Assembly: GCF_002920575.1 (NCBI RefSeq)
Contig: NZ_PQSQ01000004.1
Span: 1-64,000, forward strand
DNA from: Streptomyces sp. Ru73
GTDB lineage: Bacteria; Actinomycetota; Actinomycetes; Streptomycetales; Streptomycetaceae
Length of the DNA stretch: 64,000 nucleotides
Direction of reading: 5' to 3'
Both the position numbers and the translations under genes were made by a program. The notes beneath the pieces were generated by a model. That model was given only the letters and a program-made list of their open reading frames with translations. It did no database searches and was not told the DNA's origin. How positions within the stretch are numbered: the stretch's first letter is position 1; the number at the start of each line of letters is the position of its first letter. Positions 52,802 to 61,202 of the stretch are shown here, piece by piece.

Positions 52802-52868
52802 CCGCTCAACGGGAGGTTAACTTCGCCGAAACGCCTTGGCAGGTCTCCTGCCGTGCAAAGGAGCACGC

Positions 52869-54251
52869 ATGCCGGACAGCCCTGTGGTCGAGACGGCCGG
52901 TCAGGACCCCCAGCGCAGAACACGGCGCCGCAACGCCATGGCCGCCGTCGTCGGCTCTGTTCTGGAGTGGTACGACTTCTTCCTGTTCAGCACCTCAGCG
53001 GCGCTGGTGTTCAACAAGATCTACTTCTCGGGTGAGTCCGAGTTCGCCGCGACCCTCGCCTCGTTCGCCACCTTCGCCGTCGGTTTCGCCGCACGGCCCG
53101 TGGGCGGGCTGATCCTGGCCCACTTCGGTGACCGCTGGGGACGCAAACCGGTGCTGATGGTCACGCTGCTGATGATGGGCTTCGGCACCCTGGCCATCGG
53201 CGTGCTGCCCACGTACGAACAGATAGGTCTGTGGGCACCGGCACTGCTCGTCGTCTGCCGGATCCTGCAGGGACTCGGTGTCGGCGCCGAACTCGGCGGT
53301 GCCTACGTGTGGACCACCGAGAGCGCCAAGCCCGGCAATCGCGGCTTCTACGCGTCGCTGCCCGGCGCCGGCGAGTTCCTGGGCGTGCTGTGCGCGTCGG
53401 GATCCATGGCGGTGGTCTCCTCGCTGCCGCAGGAGCAGTTCCTCAGCTGGGGCTGGCGGCTGCCCTACCTCGCCTCGTTGCTCGTGGTGATCGGCGGCAT
53501 CGTCCTGCGGTACACCTCAGAGGAGAGCGAGAGCTTCAAGGACGCCGTGGCCGAGGGCAGGACGGAGAAGGCCCCGCTGGTGAAGGCGGTCCGCGGGCAC
53601 GGACGGCGGATTCTGCTGATGGTCGGTGCCGGCTGTGCCACCGCGATCGCCTCGTACTCGATCCAGGGCTACCTGCCCGACGCCTACACCACCCAGCAGC
53701 TCGGGCTGCCGGACAACGTGGCCGTCATCGCCATCACCGTGGCCTCCGCCGTCTCCATCTTCGGTGTGCCGTTCTGCGGCTGGCTGTGCGACCGGATCGG
53801 CCGGCGCCCGCTGATCATCGCCGGCGGGCTGGCCGTCGCCGTGTGCGCCGGACCGTTCTGGCTGCTGGTGGGCACGGAGTCGACGCCCCTCATCGTGATG
53901 GCCGTGATCCTCGTGTTCGCCGTCATGCTGAATTCGATGATCTTCGGCCCGGCGGGTTCGTTCTTCTCCGAGCTGCTGCCCACCGAGGTCCGCTACACCG
54001 GCCTGGTCCTCGCCCGCGAAACCACCGCCGTACTGTTCTCCGGTACAGCGCCGTTCATCGCCACCCTGCTGGTGCACGCGGGCGGCGGAAGTCCATGGCT
54101 CCTCGCCGGATACATGGCACTGTCGGGCATCGTCACCGCAGTGTCGGTGCTGCTGCTGCCGGAGACCGCGCCCCGTGTCCTGCGCCGCAAGGAGCCCAGG
54201 GGCGCCGGCGACGGCCGCACCGCGGCCGACAACACGTACGCAGAGGTGTGA
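52869..54251 (+). CDS. MFS transporter, metabolite:H+ symporter (MHS) family
   Basis: A 460-residue, twelve-segment carrier of the KgtP/ShiA/ProP branch. Segment 1 reads VVGSVLEWYDFFLFSTSAALVF, followed by ARPVGGLILAHFGDRWGRKPVL and RILQGLGVGAELGGAYVWTTE. The ATG at 52869 follows AAAGGAG. As first gene of the galactonate operon it probably imports galactonate or a related sugar acid, although the usual DgoT carriers belong to a different MFS branch. Confidence 0.88.
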   Translation: MPDSPVVETAGQDPQRRTRRRNAMAAVVGSVLEWYDFFLFSTSAALVFNKIYFSGESEFAATLASFATFAVGFAARPVGGLILAHFGDRWGRKPVLMVTLLMMGFGTLAIGVLPTYEQIGLWAPALLVVCRILQGLGVGAELGGAYVWTTESAKPGNRGFYASLPGAGEFLGVLCASGSMAVVSSLPQEQFLSWGWRLPYLASLLVVIGGIVLRYTSEESESFKDAVAEGRTEKAPLVKAVRGHGRRILLMVGAGCATAIASYSIQGYLPDAYTTQQLGLPDNVAVIAITVASAVSIFGVPFCGWLCDRIGRRPLIIAGGLAVAVCAGPFWLLVGTESTPLIVMAVILVFAVMLNSMIFGPAGSFFSELLPTEVRYTGLVLARETTAVLFSGTAPFIATLLVHAGGGSPWLLAGYMALSGIVTAVSVLLLPETAPRVLRRKEPRGAGDGRTAADNTYAEV

Positions 54252-54257
54252 GGAAAA

Positions 54258-55184
54258 GTGTCAGAACCCGAAGTGCTGTGCCTCGGTGAATCGATGGTCC
54301 TGGTGGCCCCCGCGCCGGGCGAGCGGCTCGCCACCGCACGCGAGGCGGCCATCCGGGTCGCCGGAGCCGAGTCGACGGTCGCGCAGTACCTCACCGACCT
54401 CGGCCACCGCACCGCGTGGGCGAGCCGAGTGGGCGACGACCCGCTGGGGGACCAGGTGGTGACAGCCATCGCGCGCTCGGGCGTCGATGTCGGCCACGTC
54501 GAGCGGGACCACTCGGCACCGACCGGTGTGTACTTCAAGGACCCGAGCCCGGAGGGCACAGGGGTGCACTACTACCGGGCCGGTTCGGCCGCCTCCAGGA
54601 TGACCCCTGCGTATCTCGACGGCCTCCCGCTGGCCACGGCGCGCCTGGTGCATCTGTCCGGGGTGACACCGGCCCTGTCGGGCGACTGTGCCGCGACGTC
54701 GACGGCCTTGTTCGAGCGCGCGCGTGCGGCCGGGACGCTGTGCTCGTTCGACGTCAACTACCGTGCCGCACTGTGGAGTACGGACAGCGCCGCCGGGCCG
54801 CTGCTCGCCCTGGCACGCCGGGCGGACATCGTCTTCGTCGGTCGCGACGAGGCCCAGCACGTCTGGGGAGCCGAGACCGCGGAGCAGGTGCGTGAGCTGG
54901 TCGGGCCCGAGGTGTGTCTCGTGGTGAAGGACGCGGACGTCGGCGCCACGTACTTCCCGGCCGGGGCCGGCCCGGCCGTCTTCGTCCCCGCGAACCCGGT
55001 CGAGGTGGTCGAGCCCGTCGGCGCCGGGGACGCCTTCGCGGCGGGCTATCTCTCCGCCTGGCTGCGCGGCGCCGAGCCGGCCGACCGGCTGCGGCTCGGT
55101 CACCGCCTGGCCGCCTTCGCCCTGGGTGCGATCGAGGACCACGCGGATGCCTCCGCCCTGCGTACGGCGGAGACCGCCCGATGA
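54258..55184 (+). CDS. kdgK: 2-dehydro-3-deoxygalactonokinase/gluconokinase (PfkB family)
   Basis: A 308-residue ribokinase-like sugar kinase. The N-terminal block CLGESMVLVAPAPG, the FDVNYRAALW block and the C-terminal PfkB signature EPVGAGDAFAAGYLSAW (catalytic Asp in GAGD) are present. It phosphorylates the 2-keto-3-deoxy acid made by the dehydratase at the operon's end. GTG start six bases after the MFS stop; its own stop overlaps the IclR ATG (ATGA). Confidence 0.88.
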   Translation: MSEPEVLCLGESMVLVAPAPGERLATAREAAIRVAGAESTVAQYLTDLGHRTAWASRVGDDPLGDQVVTAIARSGVDVGHVERDHSAPTGVYFKDPSPEGTGVHYYRAGSAASRMTPAYLDGLPLATARLVHLSGVTPALSGDCAATSTALFERARAAGTLCSFDVNYRAALWSTDSAAGPLLALARRADIVFVGRDEAQHVWGAETAEQVRELVGPEVCLVVKDADVGATYFPAGAGPAVFVPANPVEVVEPVGAGDAFAAGYLSAWLRGAEPADRLRLGHRLAAFALGAIEDHADASALRTAETAR

Positions 55185-55924
55185 GCCAGACCGTGGAACG
55201 CGCCATCCGGGCCTTGGAGTTGATCAGCGAAAGCCCTCAGCATCCGACGGACGTCGCCGAGAGCCTGGGCGTGCACCGGACCACGGCGCTGCGCCTGTTG
55301 CAGGACCTGTGCCAGGGCGGGCTCGCCCGCAAGCGGGAGGACGGCTCGTTCGCCGTCGGCTACCGGCTGGCCGGCCTGGCCCAGTCCGCGCTCGAACAGT
55401 TCGACCTGCGTACGATCGCCCATCCCCACCTGCTGGAGCTGGGCCGCAAGCTCCGCCTCACCGTGCACATCGCCACCGTCGAGGAAGGCCGCGTCTTCTA
55501 CGTCGACAAGGTCGACCCGCAGGGCGGAGTACGGCTGTACTCGCAGATCGGCAAGGCGGTCGTGCTGCACACCTCCGGCGTCGGCAAGGTGATCCTGGCC
55601 TATATGTCTCCGGAGGAACGCGCCCAGGTCCTGGAGGGCTACTCCTACGAGCGGTTCACCGACGCGACGGTGACGACCGCCGACGACTTCGCGGCCCAGC
55701 TGAGCGAGATCCGCGAGCGCGGCTGGGCGGCGGACGACGGAGAGTACGAGCACTTCATCAACTGCGTCGCCGTCCCGGTCCGGGACGGTACGGGCGCGGT
55801 GCGTACCGCCCTGTCCGTCACGGCACTCAAAGCGCAGGTGGACCTCGCCCGGCTGCAAGAGCTGCTGCCGACGATCCGGGCCACCGCCCACACCATCTCC
55901 CGAGCACTCGGCTGGACCCAATGA
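55181..55924 (+). CDS. IclR-family regulator inside the galactonate operon
   Basis: A 247-residue IclR-type protein with winged helix in residues 1-65 (HPTDVAESLGVHRTTALRLLQDLC) and effector domain (HTSGVGKVILAYMSPEER). It overlaps kdgK by four bases upstream and the aldolase by four bases downstream, so it is made together with the enzymes it probably represses, a feedback arrangement. Likely ligand: a galactonate pathway intermediate (inference). Confidence 0.9.
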   Translation: MSQTVERAIRALELISESPQHPTDVAESLGVHRTTALRLLQDLCQGGLARKREDGSFAVGYRLAGLAQSALEQFDLRTIAHPHLLELGRKLRLTVHIATVEEGRVFYVDKVDPQGGVRLYSQIGKAVVLHTSGVGKVILAYMSPEERAQVLEGYSYERFTDATVTTADDFAAQLSEIRERGWAADDGEYEHFINCVAVPVRDGTGAVRTALSVTALKAQVDLARLQELLPTIRATAHTISRALGWTQ

Positions 55925-56580
55925 CAATGCAACCCGTAGTGGGGAACCACGTGACCGAACACGACCGGCTGTTCCAGGAGGCGTTCGACGCCCTCCCCCT
56001 CATGGCGATTCTGCGCGGCTTCGGCCCGCAACGCACCGTGGAGGTGAGCCGGCGGGCCTGGGACGTCGGCATCAAACTTGTTGAGGTGCCCGTCCAGAGC
56101 GAGGACGCGGTGGCCGCGCTGCGGGCGGCGGTGGCAGCGGGGGAGGAGCGCGGCGCCGTGGTGGGTGCCGGTACGGTGACGACCCTCGCACGCGTGGAGC
56201 AGGCCGTGGCGGCCGGGGCACGCTTCACCGTGGCGCCCGGGTTCGACCGCGAGGTCGCCGAGGCTTCGCTCGCCGCGGGCCTGCCGCATCTGCCGGGTGT
56301 GGCGACCGCCACCGAGATCCAGCAGGCCCAGGCGCTCGGCCTGACCTGGCTCAAGGCGTTCCCCGCCGCCGACCTCGGGTCCGGCTGGATCACCTCCATG
56401 GCCGGCCCGTTCCCCGAGGCCCGCTTCGTGGCGACCGGCGGCATGGGCCTGCACAACACACGGGAGTTCCTCGACGCCGGAGCCGCCGCCGTCTCGCTGG
56501 GCTCGGCACTGGCCGACCCCGACCAGTTCGAACGGCTCCCCGAGCTGATCGAGGACCTCAACCGAAAGGCACAACGATGA
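55921..56580 (+). CDS. 2-dehydro-3-deoxy-6-phosphogluconate/galactonate aldolase
   Basis: A 219-residue class I aldolase of the KDPG/KDPGal family. The proton-relay Glu is E55 (KLVEVPVQS) and the Schiff-base Lys is K145 (TWLKAFPAA); GAGTVTT and ATGGMGLHN bind phosphate. It splits the phosphorylated keto-deoxy acid into pyruvate and glyceraldehyde-3-phosphate. The ATG at 55921 overlaps the IclR stop. Function as the galactonate aldolase (DgoA) follows from the adjacent dgoD. Confidence 0.9.
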   Translation: MTMQPVVGNHVTEHDRLFQEAFDALPLMAILRGFGPQRTVEVSRRAWDVGIKLVEVPVQSEDAVAALRAAVAAGEERGAVVGAGTVTTLARVEQAVAAGARFTVAPGFDREVAEASLAAGLPHLPGVATATEIQQAQALGLTWLKAFPAADLGSGWITSMAGPFPEARFVATGGMGLHNTREFLDAGAAAVSLGSALADPDQFERLPELIEDLNRKAQR

Positions 56581-57722
56581 AGATCACCGCACTGGAGACG
56601 TTCTCCGTCGCACCCCGCTGGCTGTTCCTGGCCATCCGTACCGACGAGGGGATCACCGGCTGGGGCGAACCGGTGGTCGAAGGCCGCTCGGCCACCGTCG
56701 CGGCCGCCGTCGAAGAGCTCTCGGACTACCTCATCGGCGAGGATCCGTACCGGATCGAGGACCACTGGCAGGTGCTCACCAAGGGCGGCTTCTACCGTGG
56801 CGGCCCGATCCTTTCCAGCGCGGTGGCCGGCATCGACCAGGCGCTGTGGGACATCAAGGGCAAGGCCCTCGGCGTGCCGGTTCACGAGTTGCTCGGCGGC
56901 GCGGTGCGCGACCGCATGCGGACGTACTCCTGGATCGCCGGCGACGAGCCGGACCGGGTGGCGGAGCACGCCCGCGAGCGGATGGAGCAGGGCTTCGACG
57001 CGGTCAAGATGAACGGCACCGGCCGCGTTCGCCACTTGGAGTCCAAGGCCGAACTCGACCTGCTGGTGGGCCGCGTCGCCGCGGTGCGCGAGGCCATCGG
57101 TGACGAGGCGGACATCGCCATCGACTTCCACGGGCGCGTCTCCCCGGCCCTGGCCCGCGAGGCCTGCCGACTGCTGGAGCCGCTGCACCCGCTCTTCGTC
57201 GAAGAGCCGATCGTGCCCGAGCTGACCGGCGACTACGAGCGCATCTGCGCCTCCACCGTCGTACCGATCGCCACCGGTGAACGGCTGTACTCACGCTGGG
57301 ACTTCCGCGAGGTCCTGCGCTCCGGCATCGCCGTCGCCCAGCCCGACCTGTCCCACGCGGGCGGCATCTCGGAGGTGCGCAGGATCGCGGCGATGGCCGA
57401 GGCACACGGTGTCTCGCTCGCCCCGCACTGCCCGCTCGGGCCGATCGCCTTCGCCGCCTCCCTGCAGATCGACTTCGCCACTCCCAACGCCCTCATCCAG
57501 GAGACGAGCCTCGGCATCCACTACAACGCCGACAACGACCTGCTGGACTACCTCGTCGACACCAGCGTCTTCGACTTCACCGACAGCCACATCACCCGCC
57601 CGACCGGCCCCGGCCTGGGCATCGAGATCGACGAAGCCGCCGTACGCCGTGCCGCCGAGGCAGGCCAGCGGTGGCGCAACCCGGTATGGCGCCAGGCCGA
57701 CGGCTCCCTGGCCGAGTGGTAA
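56577..57722 (+). CDS. dgoD: D-galactonate dehydratase
   Basis: A 381-residue enolase-superfamily dehydratase, one residue shorter than E. coli DgoD and very similar to it. Metal ligands D183, E209 and E235, catalytic H185 (DFHGRVS) and H284 (APHCPLGPI) match that enzyme, as does the ending WRNPVW and AEW. It converts D-galactonate to 2-keto-3-deoxygalactonate. The ATG overlaps the aldolase stop by four bases. Last gene of the five-gene operon. Confidence 0.93.
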   Translation: MKITALETFSVAPRWLFLAIRTDEGITGWGEPVVEGRSATVAAAVEELSDYLIGEDPYRIEDHWQVLTKGGFYRGGPILSSAVAGIDQALWDIKGKALGVPVHELLGGAVRDRMRTYSWIAGDEPDRVAEHARERMEQGFDAVKMNGTGRVRHLESKAELDLLVGRVAAVREAIGDEADIAIDFHGRVSPALAREACRLLEPLHPLFVEEPIVPELTGDYERICASTVVPIATGERLYSRWDFREVLRSGIAVAQPDLSHAGGISEVRRIAAMAEAHGVSLAPHCPLGPIAFAASLQIDFATPNALIQETSLGIHYNADNDLLDYLVDTSVFDFTDSHITRPTGPGLGIEIDEAAVRRAAEAGQRWRNPVWRQADGSLAEW

Positions 57723-57871
57723 AAGCTGCGGCCCCCGTCAAACCCCTCCGGGCTCGCAGGCCGGGCCCGTGGGGCGGGGGTACTGGGGTGGGGAGTCTGG
57801 CGGGGGTCCGGGGTTCTACGGTGAGCCCAGGGCGGGGACGGCCCGGCACGGATGCAAGGGGGGTGCGTCGG

Positions 57872-58222
57872 TCAGGCCGCGCGGGTGCTGCGGCGCGGTC
57901 CGCCGTACTCCCCGTCGGTGACGTGCTCCAGCCAGTCGACGTCGTCGGTCTCCCACAGGGCGATGTGGGTCATGAAGTGGTCGGGCGCCGCGCCGTGCCA
58001 GTGCTCCTCACCCGGCGGCGTCCAGATCACGTCACCCGGGTGAGCCTCGAGGGGGCCCAGGCCGTGGGAGTGCCAGGCAGTACGGGCGCCGGGAGCGAAG
58101 CGCACCGCGTTCGCCCGGGCCCGGGAGGGCTCCTCACCGCGGTAGATCACATCGGCCCAGGCGTCCCCGGTGAACCACTCCGCCGGCAGCTTCATCGCCG
58201 GCTGCTTCTTCAACAATTCCAT
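57872..58222 (-). CDS. Shortened cupin-domain protein
   Basis: A 116-residue cupin. Motif 1 starts normally (GARTAWHSH), but the next part, normally about eighteen residues including the metal-binding Glu and a TEG-V-type strand, is missing, and the sequence goes straight to LEAHPGDVIWTPPGEEHWHGA. So three of four metal ligands remain. The deletion is in frame. The ATG at 58222 has GGAG upstream. Relatives often sit beside carboxymuconolactone-decarboxylase-like genes, as here. Activity is doubtful. Confidence 0.75.
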   Translation of the reverse strand: MELLKKQPAMKLPAEWFTGDAWADVIYRGEEPSRARANAVRFAPGARTAWHSHGLGPLEAHPGDVIWTPPGEEHWHGAAPDHFMTHIALWETDDVDWLEHVTDGEYGGPRRSTRAA

Positions 58223-58311
58223 GCTCTGTGCTCCGTAGTAGTGCGGGTCCGCGGGGCGCGCAGGCAACGAGCGCTTCCACACTGCGCACGCGTCGTTGCC
58301 CCGCGGCGTCG

Positions 58312-58635
58312 TCAGGCGGCACCGCGCTCCTCGGCGATCCTCTTCAGCTGGACGACCGCAGGCATGGCGTTGGGCCAGCCGGCGTAGAAGGCGAGGTGTG
58401 TGATCGCCTCGGACAGCGCTGCCACGCTCAGCCCGTTGTCCAAAGCCACTCCGAGGTGGTAGCCGAGCTGCTCGCCGCGGTACAGGGCAGCCAGCGTGCT
58501 CACCGTCACCAGGCTCCGGTCGCGCGGCGAGAGCCCGGGCCGCTCCCAGACGTCACCGAAGAGGACGTCATCGGTGACCTCGATGAGCTTCGGCGCTATG
58601 TCGGCCAGCTCCTGGGGTGCGGACTGCTTCGGCAT
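58312..58635 (-). CDS. Carboxymuconolactone decarboxylase family protein
   Basis: A 107-residue all-alpha protein with the family blocks DVWERPGLSPRDRSLVTVSTLAALYRGEQLGYHL and GLSVAALSEAITHLAFYAGWPNAM. The redox CxxC of the AhpD branch is absent, so it belongs to the decarboxylase-like branch. The ATG at 58635 follows AAGGAGTCACCGTC. It is 89 bases upstream of the cupin gene, probably one transcript. Adjacent to a fragment of the regulator that normally controls such gene pairs. Confidence 0.87.
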   Translation of the reverse strand: MPKQSAPQELADIAPKLIEVTDDVLFGDVWERPGLSPRDRSLVTVSTLAALYRGEQLGYHLGVALDNGLSVAALSEAITHLAFYAGWPNAMPAVVQLKRIAEERGAA

Positions 58636-58718
58636 GACGGTGACTCCTTGTGACGAGTGGGTGAACCGACCGAGAACCACTGAGCGGCTCGGCCGGCCTT
58701 CCGGCAGCCGCCGCCCGC

Positions 58719-59093
58719 TTGGGGCCGAACGCGTTCGAGGAGCACCAGCAGCTGCCAATATCGAGGAAACCGCAGCTCAACGACACCGAGCTGACGGGCC
58801 TCATCGGCGAACTCGTCACCCGCAGCGAGGAGTTCCGCACCGCCTGGGCCAAGCACAACGTGCGCCTGCACCACACGGGCCGCAAGTCGTTCCGCCACCC
58901 CGCCGTCGGCGTCCTCACTTTCGACTTCGACGCCATGGAACTGCCCGCCCAGCCCGGCCTGACCCTGACCGCCTACAGCGCCCCTTCCGGCACCCCGGTT
59001 CACGACGCCCTGCAGCTCCTGGCCACCTGGGCCGCCACCGAAGAGGCCCAGGTCACCGACACCCCCGCCGACTCCGGCCCACAGGAACGCTGA
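58719..59093 (+). pseudogene. C-terminal fragment of XRE/MmyB-type regulator
   Basis: Only the end of the ligand-binding domain remains: LIGELVTRSEEFRTAWAKHNVRLHHTGRKSFRHPAVG and the following DFDAMELPAQPGLTLTAYSAP. The helix-turn-helix and most of the sensor part are missing. The frame is open and could be translated, but a DNA-binding role is not possible. It points away from the carboxymuconolactone-decarboxylase-like gene, the usual position of the intact regulator. A more decayed relative lies at 40345-40920. Confidence 0.7.
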
Positions 59094-59984
59094 GCGCCGA
59101 ACCACACTGTCACTCAGCCTGCTCCCAGTCGCGCCAACGCCAGCTCTCAGAGCTATGTGACGGGGTGTCTTGGGTGCGACCTTCTGAGCCATCGCGGAGC
59201 TCGACGACACGGCAGCGAGGGAACTCGGCGGCTTTTCGGTGCCCGGGAGAGTGAGCGGGGCGTCGAGGCCGCCCACTGTGGGCGCGTTGGGTCGTTCGCC
59301 GGCCGAGGTCCGGCGAGGTCAGCGGCTCTTGGCGGGGCTGACGCCAACCGTCCTGACGTGCCGGCAGCCGCAATCGGTGCCCTGCGCCATCCCTCCCGGG
59401 GCCGGCCGGCCCCGGTATCGACCTGCCGTGTGGCGCGCCGGAATCACCGTTGCGGAATCGCATATGGCAGAGGTCGTGTCCGAGGCTCTTAGGCTTCTGT
59501 GAGCCTGCAAGCATCGTGCTGGGGCATGCCTGCGGGGGGATCGTCGCTTTCGGGCTCGACGAATCCTCTCCCTCTTTTCGTGGTGTCCCTGTCCGCTTGG
59601 CCTGACAGGTCTGTCGGGTCTGACAGAGCTGGCTTGAGTCGGTACCGTCCCAATCTGGACGGGGGATTGAATTCATGTCGGTGCGGTGGGGTGGAATGTC
59701 GGGCACGAGGCCGGTGATCCCGTTCCGCTCCACGTCGAGGTGGCGAAAAGCCATCCCCGAATCTCCGGCCGGGCCGTGGGCGCGATTCGGCAGCCGTGCC
59801 GGACGGTGAAGTGGCGGCAGCCCACACCGGAGGCGAAGGCGGCATTCGCCGGCAGGTGACCCGGCCGCCACCGCTACTGCTTCGCTCGAACCGGTATCGA
59901 AGCAGGCTGGACCCGGGTGGGAAATCACGTTTCCCTGTGGCTGAATGAGGGCGGGAAATTCGTCAGTCAGGGGAGAGCCGGGAA
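59094..59984. other. 890-base region without a supported gene
   Basis: The longest gap in the window. Frames are short or of biased composition without ribosome-binding sites. Small repeats occur (TGACAG/CTGTC copies near 59605-59630). GGGAAA-TCACG-TTTCCC at 59919-59935 is a perfect six-base dyad 50 bases before the methyltransferase start and may be its operator. The gap marks the boundary between the catabolic region and the cluster-like genes that follow. Confidence 0.5.
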
Positions 59985-60749
59985 ATGGACCGGAACATAC
60001 GCAAGATGGACGATGTGCTCAGGCTCCTGGACGGTCTTTTCGCGCCGGAGGCCGACAGTTGGACGACCGACGCAGCCGCCTGGTGGGACAGCCTGTATGC
60101 GGACCGTTCCAGTCCGGTGCCCTTTTTCGCGCCGAAGCCGGACGAGAATCTGGTCCGGTACGTCGAGCGCGGACTGATCACCAAGGGGCGCGCCCTCGAC
60201 CTGGGATGCGGCCTGGGCCGCAATGCTCTGTACCTCGCCGCCCTCGGCTTCGACGTGGACGCGGTCGACCTCTCGCCGGCTGCTGTCGCCTGGGCCGAGG
60301 ACCGCGCCCGCGAGGCGGGGGCCGAGGTCCGCTTCCACTGCGGGGACGCCTTGGCGCTGGCCGGGGCCGGACTCGACGGCCCCTACGACCTGATCTACGA
60401 CTCCAGCTGTTTCCACCACATGCCGCCGCACCGCCGCATCAGCTATCTCGACTTCCTCCACCGCGCCCTCGCCCCTGGCGGACACTTCGCGCTGACCTGC
60501 TTCGCGGCCGGAGGGATGGGATCGGAACTCGGTGATACCGAGTTCTACCGCCGGTCCGGCCTCCAGGGCGGCCTTTTCCATGGGGGCCTCGCCTACACGC
60601 CGGAGTCCCTGCGGTGGATCTTCTCCGACCTGACCGAGATCGAATTGCGCCGTATGCGTGACGAAGTGCCCGAGTCTCCCTCGTTCGGCGAGTCTTTCCT
60701 GTGGACGGCTTTGTTCCGCCGGTCTGAGCGGGTGAGTGAAGTCCGGTAG
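59985..60749 (+). CDS. SAM-dependent methyltransferase
   Basis: A 254-residue class I methyltransferase. Motif I is ALDLGCGLGRNALYLAALG (residues 69-87), the acidic end of strand 2 is VDAVDLS, and DLIYDSSCFHHMPPHRRISYL covers motifs IV-V. The substrate is not clear; it may modify a cluster product or an exogenous thiol or metalloid. The ATG at 59985 follows GGGAGAGCCGGGAA. It precedes the SARP genes and belongs with them by orientation. Confidence 0.85.
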   Translation: MDRNIRKMDDVLRLLDGLFAPEADSWTTDAAAWWDSLYADRSSPVPFFAPKPDENLVRYVERGLITKGRALDLGCGLGRNALYLAALGFDVDAVDLSPAAVAWAEDRAREAGAEVRFHCGDALALAGAGLDGPYDLIYDSSCFHHMPPHRRISYLDFLHRALAPGGHFALTCFAAGGMGSELGDTEFYRRSGLQGGLFHGGLAYTPESLRWIFSDLTEIELRRMRDEVPESPSFGESFLWTALFRRSERVSEVR

Positions 60750-60785
60750 GGGCGAGTACGCACCGTGACCGTCGATCCCGGTGGA

Positions 60786-60816
60786 GCGGCCGCCTCCCGC
60801 CCGGCCCGACGGCCGC
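60786..60816 (+). terminator. Possible terminator after methyltransferase
   Basis: GCGGCCG (60786-60792) and CGGCCGC (60810-60816) form a seven-base stem, 37 bases after the stop. The loop is C-rich and long, so support is modest. Confidence 0.4.
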
Positions 60817-60875
60817 GCGCTGCGGGTCGTTCGCGGATGAGCCCTCGGGCGAGGCTTGGAAGAACTATGAAACGG

Positions 60876-60892
60876 CTCGAGGGAGACTCGAG
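60876..60892 (+). promoter_or_regulatory. CTCGAG direct repeat with 11-bp period
   Basis: CTCGAG occurs at 60876-60881 and 60887-60892, and CTCGGG at 60844. SARP regulators bind direct repeats spaced by about one helical turn. The site lies in the 452-base region before the first SARP gene. CTCGAG is itself palindromic, so another binding mode is possible. No gene is seen in this region. Confidence 0.35.
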
Positions 60893-61096
60893 TTGCGAAG
60901 TAGTTCAATGGCGAAGCAATATGAGGGCAGGGTCCGTGCGGGCCGCTTCCGCTGCAGGTATTGCAGAGGGAGGCCGCTGCTCCTCCAATATCTAAACGGC
61001 TCGCGCAGCGACAGGTTGATGGAAAAGAACAGGGGAGAACTTTTCGTGTTCTTTACCACCTGACGGGGAGTCGCTTATTGAGCCCATGGGTGGCGA

Positions 61097-61125
61097 TTGA
61101 CAAACCGCTTGCCTGGAATTTTACT
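61097..61125 (+). promoter_or_regulatory. Sigma-70-type promoter of SARP1
   Basis: TTGACA (61097-61102) and TTTACT (61120-61125) with a 17-base spacer lie 78 bases before the SARP1 ATG, in an AT-richer patch. The -35 element is perfect and the -10 matches at four of six positions. Confidence 0.6.
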
Positions 61126-61202
61126 CGGACCGGCGCTCGGACCTGGGGTCTGTCAAGACCTTTGTGCGTCACCACCGATTCATGTACGGATGGGGGAACC
61201 GC

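Noticed and set aside
59110..59928. A 272-codon minus-strand frame in the 890-base gap
   Set aside because: No recognisable domain, high Arg/Pro/Ser content, and no ribosome-binding site.
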